A DNA stretch of 64,000 bases, from contig JALHNM010000001.1 of the NCBI GenBank assembly GCA_022843485.1, forward strand, positions 496,001-560,000, given 5' to 3'. Both the position numbers and the translations under genes were made by a program. Of this stretch, positions 25,142 through 34,323 are shown piece after piece. Within the stretch, counting starts at the first letter, position 1. The number at the start of each line of letters is the position of its first letter. The notes under the pieces are model-generated. The model saw nothing but the letters and a program-made list of their open reading frames with translations, was not told where the DNA came from and did not search any database. The DNA comes from Fimbriimonadaceae bacterium. GTDB lineage: Bacteria; Armatimonadota; Fimbriimonadia; Fimbriimonadales; Fimbriimonadaceae.

Positions 25142-25975
25142 GTGGTCACCGTCCACCCCACGTCCGTCGTCGACCCCCGGGCCGAACTCGCGCCCGGCGT
25201 CGTCGTCGGCCCCTACTGCTTCGTCGAAGGTGGGGTCGTGATCGGGTCGGACACCCGGCTGGAGTCGCACGTCACCGTTCGCAACAACACGACCATCGGC
25301 GAACGGAACGTCTTCGCCCAGGGGGCGGTGATCGGCGGTGACCCCCAGGATCGGAAGTGGCAGGGCGAGCCCACCTACCTCCGGATCGGCCACGACAACG
25401 TCGTTCGCGAGTATGTGACGATCCACCGGGCGACCGGCGAGGGCAACGCCACGGTGGTCGGGAACCGGAACTACCTCATGTCCTTCGTGCACCTCGGGCA
25501 CAACGTGACGGTCATGGACGACGTGACGATGGCGAACTCCGTCGGCGTGAGCGGCCACGTCACCGTCGAGGAGCTCGTGACGATCGGCGGGATGACGGGT
25601 GTCCACCAGTTCGTTCGCATCGGGCGGGTCGCGATGGTCGGGGGGATGTCCCGGGTCGTACGCGATGTGCCGCCCTACATGCTGGTCGAGGGGCTCGAGC
25701 AGACCGTCCACGACATCAACGCGGTGGGTCTGCGGCGACTAGGGGTGACCCAGGAGTCGCGCCTTGCCCTCCACAAAGCGTGCAAGCTCATCTTCAAGTC
25801 GCAGCTCGGGCTGACCCATGCCCTTGAGATCGTCCAGAGAGAAGTGAAGCAGACGTACGAGGTCGAGTACCTGCTGTGGTTCCTCGAGCGGCTGTTCCGG
25901 GGCAAGAACGGGCGCGGGGATCAGAACACCGAGCCCCACCCGCCCGCCCCCCTCCCAGCGGTCTCACCTCTCTAG
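25142..25975 (+). CDS. lpxA: Acyl-ACP--UDP-GlcNAc O-acyltransferase LpxA
   Basis: This 277-residue enzyme catalyses the first step of lipid A synthesis. It has a left-handed beta-helix built of hexapeptide repeats from HPTSVVDPRAELAPGVVVGP onward. The catalytic His is H120 in SFVHLGHNV. IGGMTGVHQFVRIGRVAMVG closes the helix, and the helical C-terminus includes LRRLGVTQESRLALHKACKL. GTG 25142 starts two bases after the fabZ stop. The fabZ-lpxA order is conserved in many diderms. Confidence 0.94.
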   Translation: MVTVHPTSVVDPRAELAPGVVVGPYCFVEGGVVIGSDTRLESHVTVRNNTTIGERNVFAQGAVIGGDPQDRKWQGEPTYLRIGHDNVVREYVTIHRATGEGNATVVGNRNYLMSFVHLGHNVTVMDDVTMANSVGVSGHVTVEELVTIGGMTGVHQFVRIGRVAMVGGMSRVVRDVPPYMLVEGLEQTVHDINAVGLRRLGVTQESRLALHKACKLIFKSQLGLTHALEIVQREVKQTYEVEYLLWFLERLFRGKNGRGDQNTEPHPPAPLPAVSPL

Positions 25976-25996
25976 CCGCCCGCCTGTGCCCGAAGA

Positions 25997-26965
25997 TCAG
26001 GCCAGAGCGCCAGTCTGCGGGGAGGCCACGTTCTCGTAGGCGGCCAGCGCCACCTCGCTCGCGCGGAGGCCGTCTTCGGCAGTCACCAGGGGTGGGCGTC
26101 CCTGCTCGAGGCTGTCGAGGAACTCTCTCACCATCAATTGATCGAGGTCGCTGCCTGTGCCAACCCGTCTCAGGGTGTCGGTCGTGAGGCCGAGGCCCTG
26201 GTCGAAGAGGTCGGCCTCGATCAGGCCCTTCTCGCCGACCACCTTGAGCGTGACGTCCCCCCAGGTGCGGTAGGTCTGGGGGCGGCTCCAGCTCGAGTCG
26301 ATCGTGGCGAACACGCCGCTAGGGTAGCCGAGCGTCACGTGGGCCGTGTCCTCCCATGCCTGGCCGTACACGTTGGACCCGGTCTGGGCCGCCACGCGGT
26401 GGGGCGCCTCTCCGAGCAAGCGCCAGAGGAGGTCGGCGACATGGACGACGTGGTCGATCATCGCCCCGCCCCCGGAAAGCTCCGGCTGGACGAACCAGCC
26501 GAACGGACAGCGCCCCCGGTTCGTGGCGTTCACGGCGAGCACCCGCCCGATCGCCCCCGACGCCACCGTCTCACGCAGCCGGAGGAAGGCCGGCGAGAAC
26601 GGGCACGGGAAAGCGGTCATGAACGCCACGCCCGTCTCGTCGAGCACGGCCCTCACCTTCGCCGCGTGCTCTCGGCTGGCGACGACCGGCTTTTCGCACA
26701 AGATCGCGAGGCCAGATCGGGCGGCGGCCTCGATGTGGTCGGCGTGGCGCAGGTTCTCGCTCGCGATGGCGACGGCGTCGCACTCCGCAAGGAAGGCGCC
26801 TAGGTCGGTGAAGACGCGCCCACCGAAGCGCTCCGCGATCGCCCCGGCCCTTCCGTCGTCCTCGTCCCAGACCCCGACGAACTCGGCCTGGTGCGACTCG
26901 CTCAGGCACCGGGCGTACCCGGTGGCGTGGACGTGGGCGGCGCTCAGAAGGCCGACTCGGAGCAT
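25997..26965 (-). CDS. Gfo/Idh/MocA-family NAD(P)-dependent oxidoreductase
   Basis: The protein has 322 residues. The N-terminal Rossmann fold begins MLRVGLLSAAHVHATGYARC, where the usual GxGxxG is degenerate (GLLSAAH). AILCEKPVVASREHA carries the conserved EKP. GGGAMIDHVVHVADLLWRLL is the substrate-domain D-x3-H motif. It probably oxidises a sugar or inositol derivative; the substrate is not predictable. TAAACT lies six bases before the ATG with no Shine-Dalgarno. Confidence 0.87.
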   Translation of the reverse strand: MLRVGLLSAAHVHATGYARCLSESHQAEFVGVWDEDDGRAGAIAERFGGRVFTDLGAFLAECDAVAIASENLRHADHIEAAARSGLAILCEKPVVASREHAAKVRAVLDETGVAFMTAFPCPFSPAFLRLRETVASGAIGRVLAVNATNRGRCPFGWFVQPELSGGGAMIDHVVHVADLLWRLLGEAPHRVAAQTGSNVYGQAWEDTAHVTLGYPSGVFATIDSSWSRPQTYRTWGDVTLKVVGEKGLIEADLFDQGLGLTTDTLRRVGTGSDLDQLMVREFLDSLEQGRPPLVTAEDGLRASEVALAAYENVASPQTGALA

Positions 26966-26971
26966 GTCCGG

Positions 26972-26977
26972 AGTTTA
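26972..26977 (-). promoter_or_regulatory. -10 box of probable leaderless oxidoreductase promoter
   Basis: TAAACT on the minus strand, six bases before the ATG at 26965. Confidence 0.5.
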
Positions 26978-26989
26978 GCCGAAGGCCCC

Positions 26990-27017
26990 GGTGCCCAGAG
27001 CCGCGACCCCGGGCACC
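26990..27017 (-). terminator. Hairpin downstream of gdhA
   Basis: GGTGCCC (26990-26996) pairs with GGGCACC (27011-27017). An outer AAGGCC/GGCCTT pair reaches the gdhA stop. There is no T-run, so this is a weak call. Confidence 0.4.
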
Positions 27018-27027
27018 CTAGCTGGCC

Positions 27028-28278
27028 TTACGGGAAGATGCCGCGGACCGTGGTCGCGTGGGCGACGCGGTCTACGGCGATGATCATCGCCGCCGTACGC
27101 ATGTCCGTCTTGTGCTTCTTCATGGTCGAGTAGACCGCCTCGAACGCCCCGGCCATGATGCGCTCGAGCCGCTTGTTGACCTCGGTCTCCTCCCAGAAGT
27201 AGTTCTGGAGGTCCTGGACCCACTCGAAGTAGCTGGTCACGACCCCGCCCGCGTTCGCAAGGATGTCCGGCACGACCATGATGCCTTTGTCGCTCAGGAT
27301 CTGGTCGGCGTCAGGAGTGGTCGGCCCGTTCGCCCCCTCGACGACGAGCTTCGTCTGGATCCGCGCCGCGTTCTCGCCGGTGATCTGGCCCTGGATCGCG
27401 TTGGGCATGAGGATGTCGCACGGGAGTTCGAGGAGCTCGGAGTTGGAGATCGGGTCGCAGTCCTTGTAGTTCCGGATCCCGCCCTCGACCCCGCTGTAGC
27501 GCTCGTAGAGTTCCCGGATCGGCAGGCCGCCCTTGTTGTAGATCCCGCCCGTCGCGTCACTGACGGCGATGACCTTCGCGCCCGCCTCTTCGGCGAGCTC
27601 CGCGGCGACCGACCCGACGTTCCCGAACCCTTGGACGACGATCTCGCAGCTGGAGAAGTCCATCCCCAGCACCTTACAGGCCTCGTTCGCGCAGACGACG
27701 ACGCCCCGACCGGTGGCCTCGATGCGCCCCTCGGAGCCGCCCAGTTCGATCGGCTTGCCGGTCACGACGCCGGGGACCGTGTAGCCCGCCTGCATCGAGA
27801 GGGTGTCCATGATCCACGCCATGACCTGCTGGTTGGTCCCGATGTCGGGCGCGGGGATGTCGCTCCGCTCGCCGACCACGATGTTGATCTCGGAGATGAA
27901 CCGGCGCGTGAGTTTCTCGAGTTCCCGTTTGCTGAGCGACTTCGTGTTGACCTTGACGCCGCCCTTCGCCCCGCCGTAGGGGATGTTGACGACGGCGCAC
28001 TTCCAGGTCATCCACATGGCGAGCGCGGTGGCCTCGTCCAGATCGACGTCCGGGTGGTAGCGAAGGCCACCCTTCGTGGGCCCGCGGCTCGTGTTGTGTT
28101 GGACCCGGTAGCCCTGGTAGCACTCGACCGTCCCGTTGTCCATGACGACGGGGAAATTGACGACCACCTGGCGCTTCGGCTGGGCGAGGACGGCGTGAAG
28201 GCCAGGGTCGAGGTCGAGGTGCTTCGCCGCCATCGCCAGTTGGCTGCGGGCCATTTCGAGAACGTTCACTTCACTCAT
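27028..28278 (-). CDS. gdhA: Glutamate dehydrogenase (Glu/Leu/Phe/Val dehydrogenase family)
   Basis: This 416-residue enzyme performs reversible oxidative deamination of glutamate to 2-oxoglutarate. TSRGPTKGGLRYHPDVD and PYGGAKGGVKVN (catalytic lysine) form the substrate site, and QGFGNVGSVAAELAEEAGAK is the dinucleotide-binding motif. NAIQGQITGENA and ANGPTTPDADQILSDKGI are typical of the hexameric GluDH branch. It follows mreD by nine bases, so it may be cotranscribed with the cell-shape genes, an unusual partner. Confidence 0.95.
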   Translation of the reverse strand: MSEVNVLEMARSQLAMAAKHLDLDPGLHAVLAQPKRQVVVNFPVVMDNGTVECYQGYRVQHNTSRGPTKGGLRYHPDVDLDEATALAMWMTWKCAVVNIPYGGAKGGVKVNTKSLSKRELEKLTRRFISEINIVVGERSDIPAPDIGTNQQVMAWIMDTLSMQAGYTVPGVVTGKPIELGGSEGRIEATGRGVVVCANEACKVLGMDFSSCEIVVQGFGNVGSVAAELAEEAGAKVIAVSDATGGIYNKGGLPIRELYERYSGVEGGIRNYKDCDPISNSELLELPCDILMPNAIQGQITGENAARIQTKLVVEGANGPTTPDADQILSDKGIMVVPDILANAGGVVTSYFEWVQDLQNYFWEETEVNKRLERIMAGAFEAVYSTMKKHKTDMRTAAMIIAVDRVAHATTVRGIFP

Positions 28279-28287
28279 GGTCGGTCC

Positions 28288-28770
28288 CTATCCGGCATCC
28301 GCTTCCAAGGCACGCCGGAGGAGAAACCCCAGGACCACCGCGAGCACGCCGTTGTAGATCGCTGTCCCGATTGTAGCCCCGAGGGCCCGGCCCAAGTCGG
28401 TCGGTGGGGCGAGTAGGAGCATGCCGCCCTGGGCCAGCAAGGTCCCGACCAGGGCCAAGAGCCCAGCCGAACCGGGGGTCACCGCGAACCCGAGTAGTGG
28501 GGCCCACGCGACGAGGAACGCCACCCCCGCCCGGGTGAGGGCAAGGGCTGTGAGGTCCGCCCCCGCCGACGCCCCTTCGACCACGCCCGCCAGCGCCCCG
28601 AACAGCGCGGCCCCTCCCGGACGGAGCCCGAGTGCGGCGATCACGACGACGAGTAGCACCGGCCCGGGGACCTGTCCCAGCAGACCCCACCGCATGAGCA
28701 CTGACTGCTGGACGGCCGCCGCCACGAGGAGGGCCGCGAGCGCCCCGACGACCCACGCGAACCTCCTCAC
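28288..28770 (-). CDS. mreD: Rod shape-determining protein MreD
   Basis: This 160-residue inner-membrane protein has about five transmembrane helices (VVGALAALLVAAAVQQSVLM, PVLLVVVIAALGLRPG, LLALVGTLLAQGGMLLLA). Size, topology and position right after mreC identify it. It links MreBC to peptidoglycan elongation. The GTG start at 28770 has TAGAAT seven bases upstream, within the mreC-mreD gap. This suggests an extra leaderless promoter inside the operon. Confidence 0.85.
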   Translation of the reverse strand: MRRFAWVVGALAALLVAAAVQQSVLMRWGLLGQVPGPVLLVVVIAALGLRPGGAALFGALAGVVEGASAGADLTALALTRAGVAFLVAWAPLLGFAVTPGSAGLLALVGTLLAQGGMLLLAPPTDLGRALGATIGTAIYNGVLAVVLGFLLRRALEADAG

Positions 28771-28777
28771 GTCCGGG

Positions 28778-28783
28778 ATTCTA
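28778..28783 (-). promoter_or_regulatory. -10 box of probable leaderless mreD promoter
   Basis: TAGAAT on the minus strand, seven bases before the mreD GTG. It sits in the 15-base gap after mreC. Confidence 0.45.
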
Positions 28784-28785
28784 GC

Positions 28786-29598
28786 CTAGCGGAGGATCCA
28801 AACCTGCGAGGCGTCGCCGATCCGCGCGTGAGGCAGCACGAAGACCCGCCGGACGCCGTAGCTGCGGTCCTGGACGACCTCGACGACGGTCCCCACCGGG
28901 ATCCCGCGCGGGATCGCGTCCGAGTAGCCAGACGTCTCGACGGTGTCGCCCGGACGCACGGGGCCCGTATCGACCACGTCCATCACCAGCCGACCCAGAC
29001 TGTGGCCCTTGAGTAGCCCAGGCACGCTGACCTGTCCCGTGGTCAGGCCCCCGAACGTAAGGGCCGGCGAGTTCACGAGCAACGCTTGGCACCGATCGTC
29101 TCCCACGGTCTGCACGACGCCGACCAGGCCCTCTGCCGTCACGACTGGCATGCCCGGCTCGACCCGCTGCCCGCGTCCGGCGAGCAGCGTCACCCGGTTC
29201 TGGTACGGGAAGTAGCCGACCACCCGCGCGGCGACGCGGCTGCGCCCGAAGTCAGGGGTGCCGAGGAGGCGGCGAGCCTCGCCGAGGTCGCGCTCCAACC
29301 CCCGAACCCTTTCGGCGTAGAGAGACCACGAGGCCTCGAGGGCCCGAAGTCGAGCGAGCTCCCGGGCCGTCACCGGGCCGTCCCCGACGCCTACCACAAG
29401 GGCCCCGACGACGCGGGCGGCGTTGTCGATCGCCGCCGTCACAGGGCTGACCGTCGCCTGCACGGCCCCGGTCAGGGGGTCAAGCCGCCCCGCGCCCCGG
29501 GACACGTTCTGCCACTGGCCGAGGGCGACGCCCGCGACGACGGCGAGGAGGAACAGGCCCCAATCGGCCTGGCGGTTTCGTGACTCTAGCTGCGCGAC
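28786..29598 (-). CDS. mreC: Cell shape-determining protein MreC (start codon unresolved)
   Basis: This periplasmic scaffold of the elongasome has about 260-270 residues. A short cytoplasmic part (RNRQADWG) precedes a transmembrane helix ([15 protein letters not shown]). A coiled coil ([20 protein letters not shown]) and the two-barrel domain ([34 protein letters not shown]) follow. No ATG, GTG or TTG occurs in frame between a TTG at 29676, deep inside mreB, and a GTG at 29505 beyond the membrane helix. Base 29598 only marks where the conserved part begins. A CTG at 29556 is one candidate. Confidence 0.85.
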   Translation of the reverse strand, partial: VAQLESRNRQADWGLFLLAVVAGVALGQWQNVSRGAGRLDPLTGAVQATVSPVTAAIDNAARVVGALVVGVGDGPVTARELARLRALEASWSLYAERVRGLERDLGEARRLLGTPDFGRSRVAARVVGYFPYQNRVTLLAGRGQRVEPGMPVVTAEGLVGVVQTVGDDRCQALLVNSPALTFGGLTTGQVSVPGLLKGHSLGRLVMDVVDTGPVRPGDTVETSGYSDAIPRGIPVGTVVEVVQDRSYGVRRVFVLPHARIGDASQVWILR

Positions 29599-30653
29599 GC
29601 CTTCTCCAACATCCGGCGGATCGCCGGTTCTTCCCGAAGCGCTTCGAGCATACGCCCCGTGCCGATCGCGACGCAACTCAGCGGGTCGGGGGCGATGTGG
29701 ACGGGCATGCCCGTCTCCCGGTTCAGGAGCTGGTCCAGGCCACGGATCAAGGCACCGCCCCCGGCGAGGACGATCCCGTTGTTCATGCAGTCGGCGGCGA
29801 GTTCGGGCGGGGTCGCCTCGAGGGTCAACTTGACCGCTTCGACGATGGCGTGCACCGGCTCTTCGATGGCGAGCCGGACCTCCTCGCTCGAGATCACCGC
29901 GCTCCGGGGGAGGCCGGTGATGAGGTCCCGTCCCTTGACGGTCATCGTCAGGTCCTCCGGCAGCGGGAATGCGCAGCCGATTTCGATCTTGGCCTGCTCG
30001 GCCGTCCGGTCGCCGATGAACAGGTTGTGGGCTCGGCGGACATAGGAGGCGATCGCCTCGTCGATCTCGTCGCCCGCGATCCGGATCGACCGCGAATGGA
30101 CGATCCCCGCGAGCGAGATGACGGCCACTTCGGTCGTTCCGCCCCCGATGTCGACGATCATCGACCCGATCGGCTCGACGATCGGCAGCCCGGCCCCGAT
30201 CGCCGCCGCCATCGGCTCTTCGATGACGTACGCCTTCTGGGCCCCCGCCGTCCGGCACGCCTCCAGGACCGCGTCGCGCTCGACTTCGGTCACACCGCTC
30301 GGGATGCCGACGACCACGGTCTGGTAGAAGGTCAATCCCGACCGGGCGCGCTTGATGAACTTCTCGAGCATCACCCGGGTCATCTCATAGTCGGCGATGA
30401 CCCCGTCGCGGAGCGGGCGCGTGGCGACGATGTTCGCTGGGGTCCGCCCCAGCATCCTGCGTGCCTCCTCTCCGACCTCGAGGACCTCGCCCGTGTCCTT
30501 GTTCACGGCCACGACGCTGGGCTCGCGGATGAGGATGCCCCGCCCGGCGACGTGGACCAGCGTGTTCGCTGTCCCGAGGTCGATCCCGACGTCGCTCGTG
30601 AACCTCTTCCTGAGGGAACCCCAGAACCCGTTGGCGTGCCCGTTTTGACTCAT
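29586..30653 (-). CDS. mreB: Rod shape-determining protein MreB
   Basis: This 355-residue bacterial actin forms membrane-bound filaments that guide lateral cell-wall synthesis. The phosphate-1 loop [55 protein letters not shown], phosphate-2 [16 protein letters not shown] and the adenosine motif [15 protein letters not shown] are present. It is the first of mreB-mreC-mreD. It implies a rod-shaped or elongating cell. Confidence 0.97.
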   Translation of the reverse strand: MSQNGHANGFWGSLRKRFTSDVGIDLGTANTLVHVAGRGILIREPSVVAVNKDTGEVLEVGEEARRMLGRTPANIVATRPLRDGVIADYEMTRVMLEKFIKRARSGLTFYQTVVVGIPSGVTEVERDAVLEACRTAGAQKAYVIEEPMAAAIGAGLPIVEPIGSMIVDIGGGTTEVAVISLAGIVHSRSIRIAGDEIDEAIASYVRRAHNLFIGDRTAEQAKIEIGCAFPLPEDLTMTVKGRDLITGLPRSAVISSEEVRLAIEEPVHAIVEAVKLTLEATPPELAADCMNNGIVLAGGGALIRGLDQLLNRETGMPVHIAPDPLSCVAIGTGRMLEALREEPAIRRMLEKASRS

Positions 30654-30748
30654 CCTATGCTGTGGGGCCGCCGGTGGAGAGGGCGGACGAACCCCCTATG
30701 ATAACACCTTCGGGCAGTTTCACTGAAGGACGGCCCCTTGTGAACGCC

Positions 30749-30782
30749 AAAAAGCCCCGGACGGCGTTAGCCTGTCCGGGGC
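30749..30782 (-). terminator. Rho-independent terminator of the small Gly-rich membrane protein gene
   Basis: GCCCCGGAC (30754-30762) pairs with GTCCGGGGC (30774-30782). On the minus strand the stem is followed by TTTTT (30753 to 30749). Confidence 0.85.
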
Positions 30783-30807
30783 GAGCTGGTTCGGGTCTGA
30801 CTCGGTC

Positions 30808-31086
30808 TCAGCCGGCCAAGGTACCGCGCTTGCCGGCCGCCCCGGCACCAGAGCCGGGACCACCCATCCGCGAGCCGCCGCCGCCGCCCTGGCCACCCTG
30901 GGCCCCGGGGAGCGCGTTGCCGAAGGTGATGCTGGCTTCCTCCGCCTTCGGTTCACCGAGCGGGACGGGGGTCGGGTCGGCAGGGCGCTGCGGCTCGCGC
31001 TGGCCGAAGAAGAAGAAGCCGCAGAAGACGCCGATGGCGACGACTCCGGCAACGATGGACACGATCAGGTCGTTCTGGTTCTTCAC
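30808..31086 (-). CDS. Small single-pass membrane protein with Gly-rich tail
   Basis: This 92-residue protein has one N-terminal transmembrane helix (LIVSIVAGVVAIGVFCGFFF), a Pro-rich linker and a Gly/Ala-rich low-complexity C-terminus (GAQGGQGGGGGSRMGGPGSG). It starts with GTG at 31086, preceded by GGAGAG. A strong terminator follows. No family is recognised. It is real because of coding composition, a ribosome binding site and its own terminator. Confidence 0.6.
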   Translation of the reverse strand: MKNQNDLIVSIVAGVVAIGVFCGFFFFGQREPQRPADPTPVPLGEPKAEEASITFGNALPGAQGGQGGGGGSRMGGPGSGAGAAGKRGTLAG

Positions 31087-31141
31087 GGTAGAGGCTCTCC
31101 AGTCTGTTCGACGTATTCTATCATCGGCACGTTACCTTTTG

Positions 31142-32680
31142 CTAGTGACGGAAGTGCCTGACTCCTGAGAAGACCATCGCGATGCCGAGTTCGTTCGCCC
31201 GAGCGACGACTTCGCCGTCCTTTTTGCTCCCGCCAGGTTGGACGATCGCCGCGATCCCGGCTGCCGCCGCCGTCTCGACGCTGTCTGGGAACGGGAAAAA
31301 TGCGTCGCTCGCAAGGGCCGCCCCCTGGGTCCCTTGGCCCGCTTGCTCGAGGGCGAGCCTGACGGACTGCACCCGGTTCATTTGGCCCGCGCCCACCCCG
31401 AGGAGCCGGTCGGGGGTCGCCACGACGATCGCGTTCGACTTCACGTGGGCCACCACGGCCCAGGCCCACCGCAGGGCCCGCTCCTGGTCGGGGGTCGGGG
31501 CCCGTTCGGTCACGACCTGCCAGTCGACCCTGGGATCCTCGTCGCTCTCCTGGGCCAGGTAGCCGCCCCGGATCTCGCGGAGCGTCATCGTCGGGGTGGC
31601 CGGGCTCAATCGGCACTCCAGGAGCCGCACGTCCTGGCCCCAGCCGCTGCGTTCGCGGAAGACCTCGACCGCCTCGTCCGAGAACCCCGTCCCGACGACG
31701 ACCTCCAAGAAGTTGCCCTTCTCCGCCATCGTCTCGGCTGTGGCCCGGTCGATGGGTCCGGCGAAGGCGGCGATCCCCCCGAACGCCGACACTGGGTCGC
31801 TGGATCGTGCGGCACGGTAGCTGTCACCCATCGTCGCCCCGAGCGCCGCGCCGCAGGGGTTCCCGTGCTTCACGACCACGCATGAGCCGGCCGGCAGGTC
31901 GGAGACCAACTCCCAAGCGGCGTTCGCGTCGAGGTAGTTGTTGTAGCTGAGGGCCTTCCCCCAGAGCTGCTTGGCAAGGGCGAGCCCGTCGACGGCAAGG
32001 GGGTCACGGTAGAGCGCGGCGGCCTGGTGGGGGTTCTCGCCGTAGCGCAGGAGCGCCGCCCTTCGCAGCCCGAGCGTCATCGTCTCCGGCGTTTCGAAGG
32101 CCCCGGCCCGCTCGCCGAGGTACCTCGCGACCAACGAGTCGTAGTAGGCGGTGTGCCGGAAGGCCTTCGCCGCGAGTTCGAGCCGGAGCCCGTCCCCGAC
32201 CTGACCGCCGCCTTCTAGCGCCGCGAGGACCCGAACGTAATCGGCCGGGTCGACGACGACCGCCACGTTCGCGTGGTTCTTGGCCGACGCCCGCACCATG
32301 GCTGGGCCGCCGATGTCGATCGACTCGACCGCGTCCTCGAACTCGTGCGGTTGGGTCACGGTCGCTTCGAAGGCGTACAGGTTCACTGCCACAACCTGGA
32401 ACGGGGCGATCCCAAGCGCCTCGAGCTGTTGCCGGTGGTCTTCTCGGCGCAGGTCGGCCAGGAGCCCCCCGTGCACCGCCGGGTGTAGGGTCTTCACCCG
32501 CCCGTCGAGGGCCTCTGGGAACCCGGTGACATCGCTCACGTCCGTGACGGCCAACCCGGCTTCGCGGAGCGCCCTGGCCGTCCCCCCTGTGCTCACTAAC
32601 TCGAACCCGCGCGCCACCAAGCCTTGGGCGAACTCAACCAGGCCGGTCTTGTCCGTGACCGAGAGCAGCGCCCTCCTCAC
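31142..32680 (-). CDS. purH: Bifunctional AICAR transformylase/IMP cyclohydrolase
   Basis: This 512-residue enzyme performs the last two steps of IMP synthesis. The N-terminal MGS-like cyclohydrolase domain (1-200) shows ALLSVTDKTGLVEFAQGLVA, STGGTARALREAGL and VKTLHPAVHGGLLA. The transformylase domain shows LRYGENPHQAAALYRD, CVVVKHGNPCGAALG, SDPVSAFGGIAAF and HVKSNAIVVA. The C-terminal ASDAFFPFPDSVETAAAAGI and QPGGSKKDGEVV are intact. GTG 32680 overlaps the upstream gene's stop (GTGA). Confidence 0.97.
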   Translation of the reverse strand: MRRALLSVTDKTGLVEFAQGLVARGFELVSTGGTARALREAGLAVTDVSDVTGFPEALDGRVKTLHPAVHGGLLADLRREDHRQQLEALGIAPFQVVAVNLYAFEATVTQPHEFEDAVESIDIGGPAMVRASAKNHANVAVVVDPADYVRVLAALEGGGQVGDGLRLELAAKAFRHTAYYDSLVARYLGERAGAFETPETMTLGLRRAALLRYGENPHQAAALYRDPLAVDGLALAKQLWGKALSYNNYLDANAAWELVSDLPAGSCVVVKHGNPCGAALGATMGDSYRAARSSDPVSAFGGIAAFAGPIDRATAETMAEKGNFLEVVVGTGFSDEAVEVFRERSGWGQDVRLLECRLSPATPTMTLREIRGGYLAQESDEDPRVDWQVVTERAPTPDQERALRWAWAVVAHVKSNAIVVATPDRLLGVGAGQMNRVQSVRLALEQAGQGTQGAALASDAFFPFPDSVETAAAAGIAAIVQPGGSKKDGEVVARANELGIAMVFSGVRHFRH

Positions 32681-34269
32681 GGTCCCTGTGATCCTCCCGT
32701 GGTCTCCCCGGCGGGTGGGGTCGGCGGCTCGGCGGGCTGGACCTTGACGGTGACGGCCTCAGAGGCCACCGCGACGTTGTCCCGGTCGTACGCCACGAGC
32801 TTGAATTGGGTGCTCTCCGTGATCGAGAGCGCCCGGGCCCCGGCGGCCTCCTCGAGGGTCGTCGTCGATCCAGCGAAGACCAGTTCGATCCGCAGCGCGT
32901 CGACGACGGCCCACTCGACGAGCACCTCGCCGCCGCCAGTCGGGAGCTCTTTGGGCGAGACCGTGAACTTGGCGATCCGCGCCTCGCTCACCCGCTGCAC
33001 GTTGAGGGTCACCTGTTGCTCGACCGACCGGCCCTGGTCGTTGAAGGCCTTGAGCGTGAACGTCAGCCGCCCCGCCTCGTCCGCTGTGAGGCGGATCGAG
33101 TCCTCGCGGACGTCGAGCTCCTTCTGCATCGGCAGGAGAAGCGCCCGCACGACGGAGTCGTTGAACTTGTACCGGAGGAGGAACGCCTGGCCCAGCTTCA
33201 GGCTCCGGGACTCGGCCTCGAACTGGAGGATCCTCGGCTCGGGCGAGACGGGGGCCTCCTCGACGACGATCCGCGTCGTGTCGTCCCGGGTGGACATGTT
33301 GCCGCTCCGAGCCTGGATCTCGACCGTGTACTCTCCCGGCTCGGTGAGCTTGAAGCTCATGGCGTGCCGCTCGGGCAGCCTGTCCTGGCGGACGGCCTCG
33401 ACGATTCCCCCCGGGCCCGTCTTGTAGACCCGCAGGGAGACCGCCCGGGCATGATCCGCTACCCACTGCAAGGTCACGTCCTGCCCGGCCACGACCCGCC
33501 CTGGGGACGCGACGACGCTACTGATCACCGGGGAGCGGGGCCAGGCGAGCAGCCAGGCCAGCGCGAGCCCGAGCACGGTGAGGACGAGCAGGAAGGAGGC
33601 GGGCGAGGCGAGGGCCTTCTGCTCGATCTGACCGGACGCGCCCGACGCTACGGCCGGGTTCAAGGTGCTCCGCGCCGTCACCGAGAAGTTCGTCAGCCGT
33701 GAGTTGGCCAACAACGAGCTCTTGGTGGCGACCGTCGTGAGCGAGACCTCCCGCGTCTGCCCTGGGGCCAGCGTCACCTGATCCGCGTCGAACTCGAACG
33801 CGAACAGCCCCTCAGGGTCCGTCGCGAACATCTGGACGGTCTGTTCGCCGTTCCCCTGGTTCATGACCGAGACTTGGAACGAGGCCTCCTTGGCGAACGG
33901 CGACACCGTGCCCCGTCGCGGCTGGATCTCCAGGCTCATGTTGACGTAGGGCTTGACTTCCAGCATCCCCTGAGCCGTCTTCGTCTCCCCCGTCTCGAGC
34001 GATCGGACCTTGACGACGAACGGGTAGGTGCCCGCCAGGCTCTCGCTCTCCCGCGGTGGCTTGATGAAGAGGCGCTCGGTGTGGATTTCGCGGGCCTCCA
34101 GCGAGAAGCTCGGCACGGGTACCGCCGTCCAGGACGGGTCAAGGCCCTCGACTTCGATCTCGTACTGGTCGCGGGCGTCGGTCCGGTTCGCCACTTCGAA
34201 TGCGACCGGGGTCGTCGCGCCGGGTTCGACTTGGGCGAGGTCGTCCGCCAGCAGGACGGCGAAGCTCAT
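32677..34269 (-). CDS. Membrane protein with Ig-like/NEW3-like domains, purH neighbour
   Basis: The protein has 530 residues. The N-terminal ~200 residues form two beta-sandwich repeats typical of secreted carbohydrate or adhesion modules (PGATTPVAFEVANRTDARDQ; VSVMNQGNGEQTVQMFATDP). A transmembrane helix follows near residue 220 (FLLVLTVLGLALAWLLAWP). Three further Ig-like domains follow (TLQWVADHARAVSLRVYKTG; LRYKFNDSVVRALL; VEWAVVDALRIELVFAG). No signal peptide is obvious. Its function, and why it precedes purH with a four-base overlap, are unknown. Confidence 0.65.
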   Translation of the reverse strand: MSFAVLLADDLAQVEPGATTPVAFEVANRTDARDQYEIEVEGLDPSWTAVPVPSFSLEAREIHTERLFIKPPRESESLAGTYPFVVKVRSLETGETKTAQGMLEVKPYVNMSLEIQPRRGTVSPFAKEASFQVSVMNQGNGEQTVQMFATDPEGLFAFEFDADQVTLAPGQTREVSLTTVATKSSLLANSRLTNFSVTARSTLNPAVASGASGQIEQKALASPASFLLVLTVLGLALAWLLAWPRSPVISSVVASPGRVVAGQDVTLQWVADHARAVSLRVYKTGPGGIVEAVRQDRLPERHAMSFKLTEPGEYTVEIQARSGNMSTRDDTTRIVVEEAPVSPEPRILQFEAESRSLKLGQAFLLRYKFNDSVVRALLLPMQKELDVREDSIRLTADEAGRLTFTLKAFNDQGRSVEQQVTLNVQRVSEARIAKFTVSPKELPTGGGEVLVEWAVVDALRIELVFAGSTTTLEEAAGARALSITESTQFKLVAYDRDNVAVASEAVTVKVQPAEPPTPPAGETTGGSQGP

Positions 34270-34277
34270 CGGTGCCG

Positions 34278-34283
34278 ATTGTA
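34278..34283 (-). promoter_or_regulatory. -10 box of probable leaderless promoter for the Ig-like gene and purH
   Basis: TACAAT on the minus strand, eight bases before the ATG at 34269. Confidence 0.5.
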
Positions 34284-34311
34284 GCAGAGAGGCCCGTAAG
34301 GCCACGGGGCG

Positions 34312-34317
34312 TAGAAT
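34312..34317 (+). promoter_or_regulatory. -10 box of probable leaderless ceramidase-like gene promoter
   Basis: TAGAAT, six bases before GTG 34324. It is divergent from the -10 at 34278. Confidence 0.5.
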
Positions 34318-34323
34318 CGGACG

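Noticed and set aside
28786-30258. Programmed frameshift fusing MreB to MreC
   Set aside because: The long open frame upstream of mreC lies inside mreB in another frame. No slippery heptamer was seen, and MreB is complete with its own stop.
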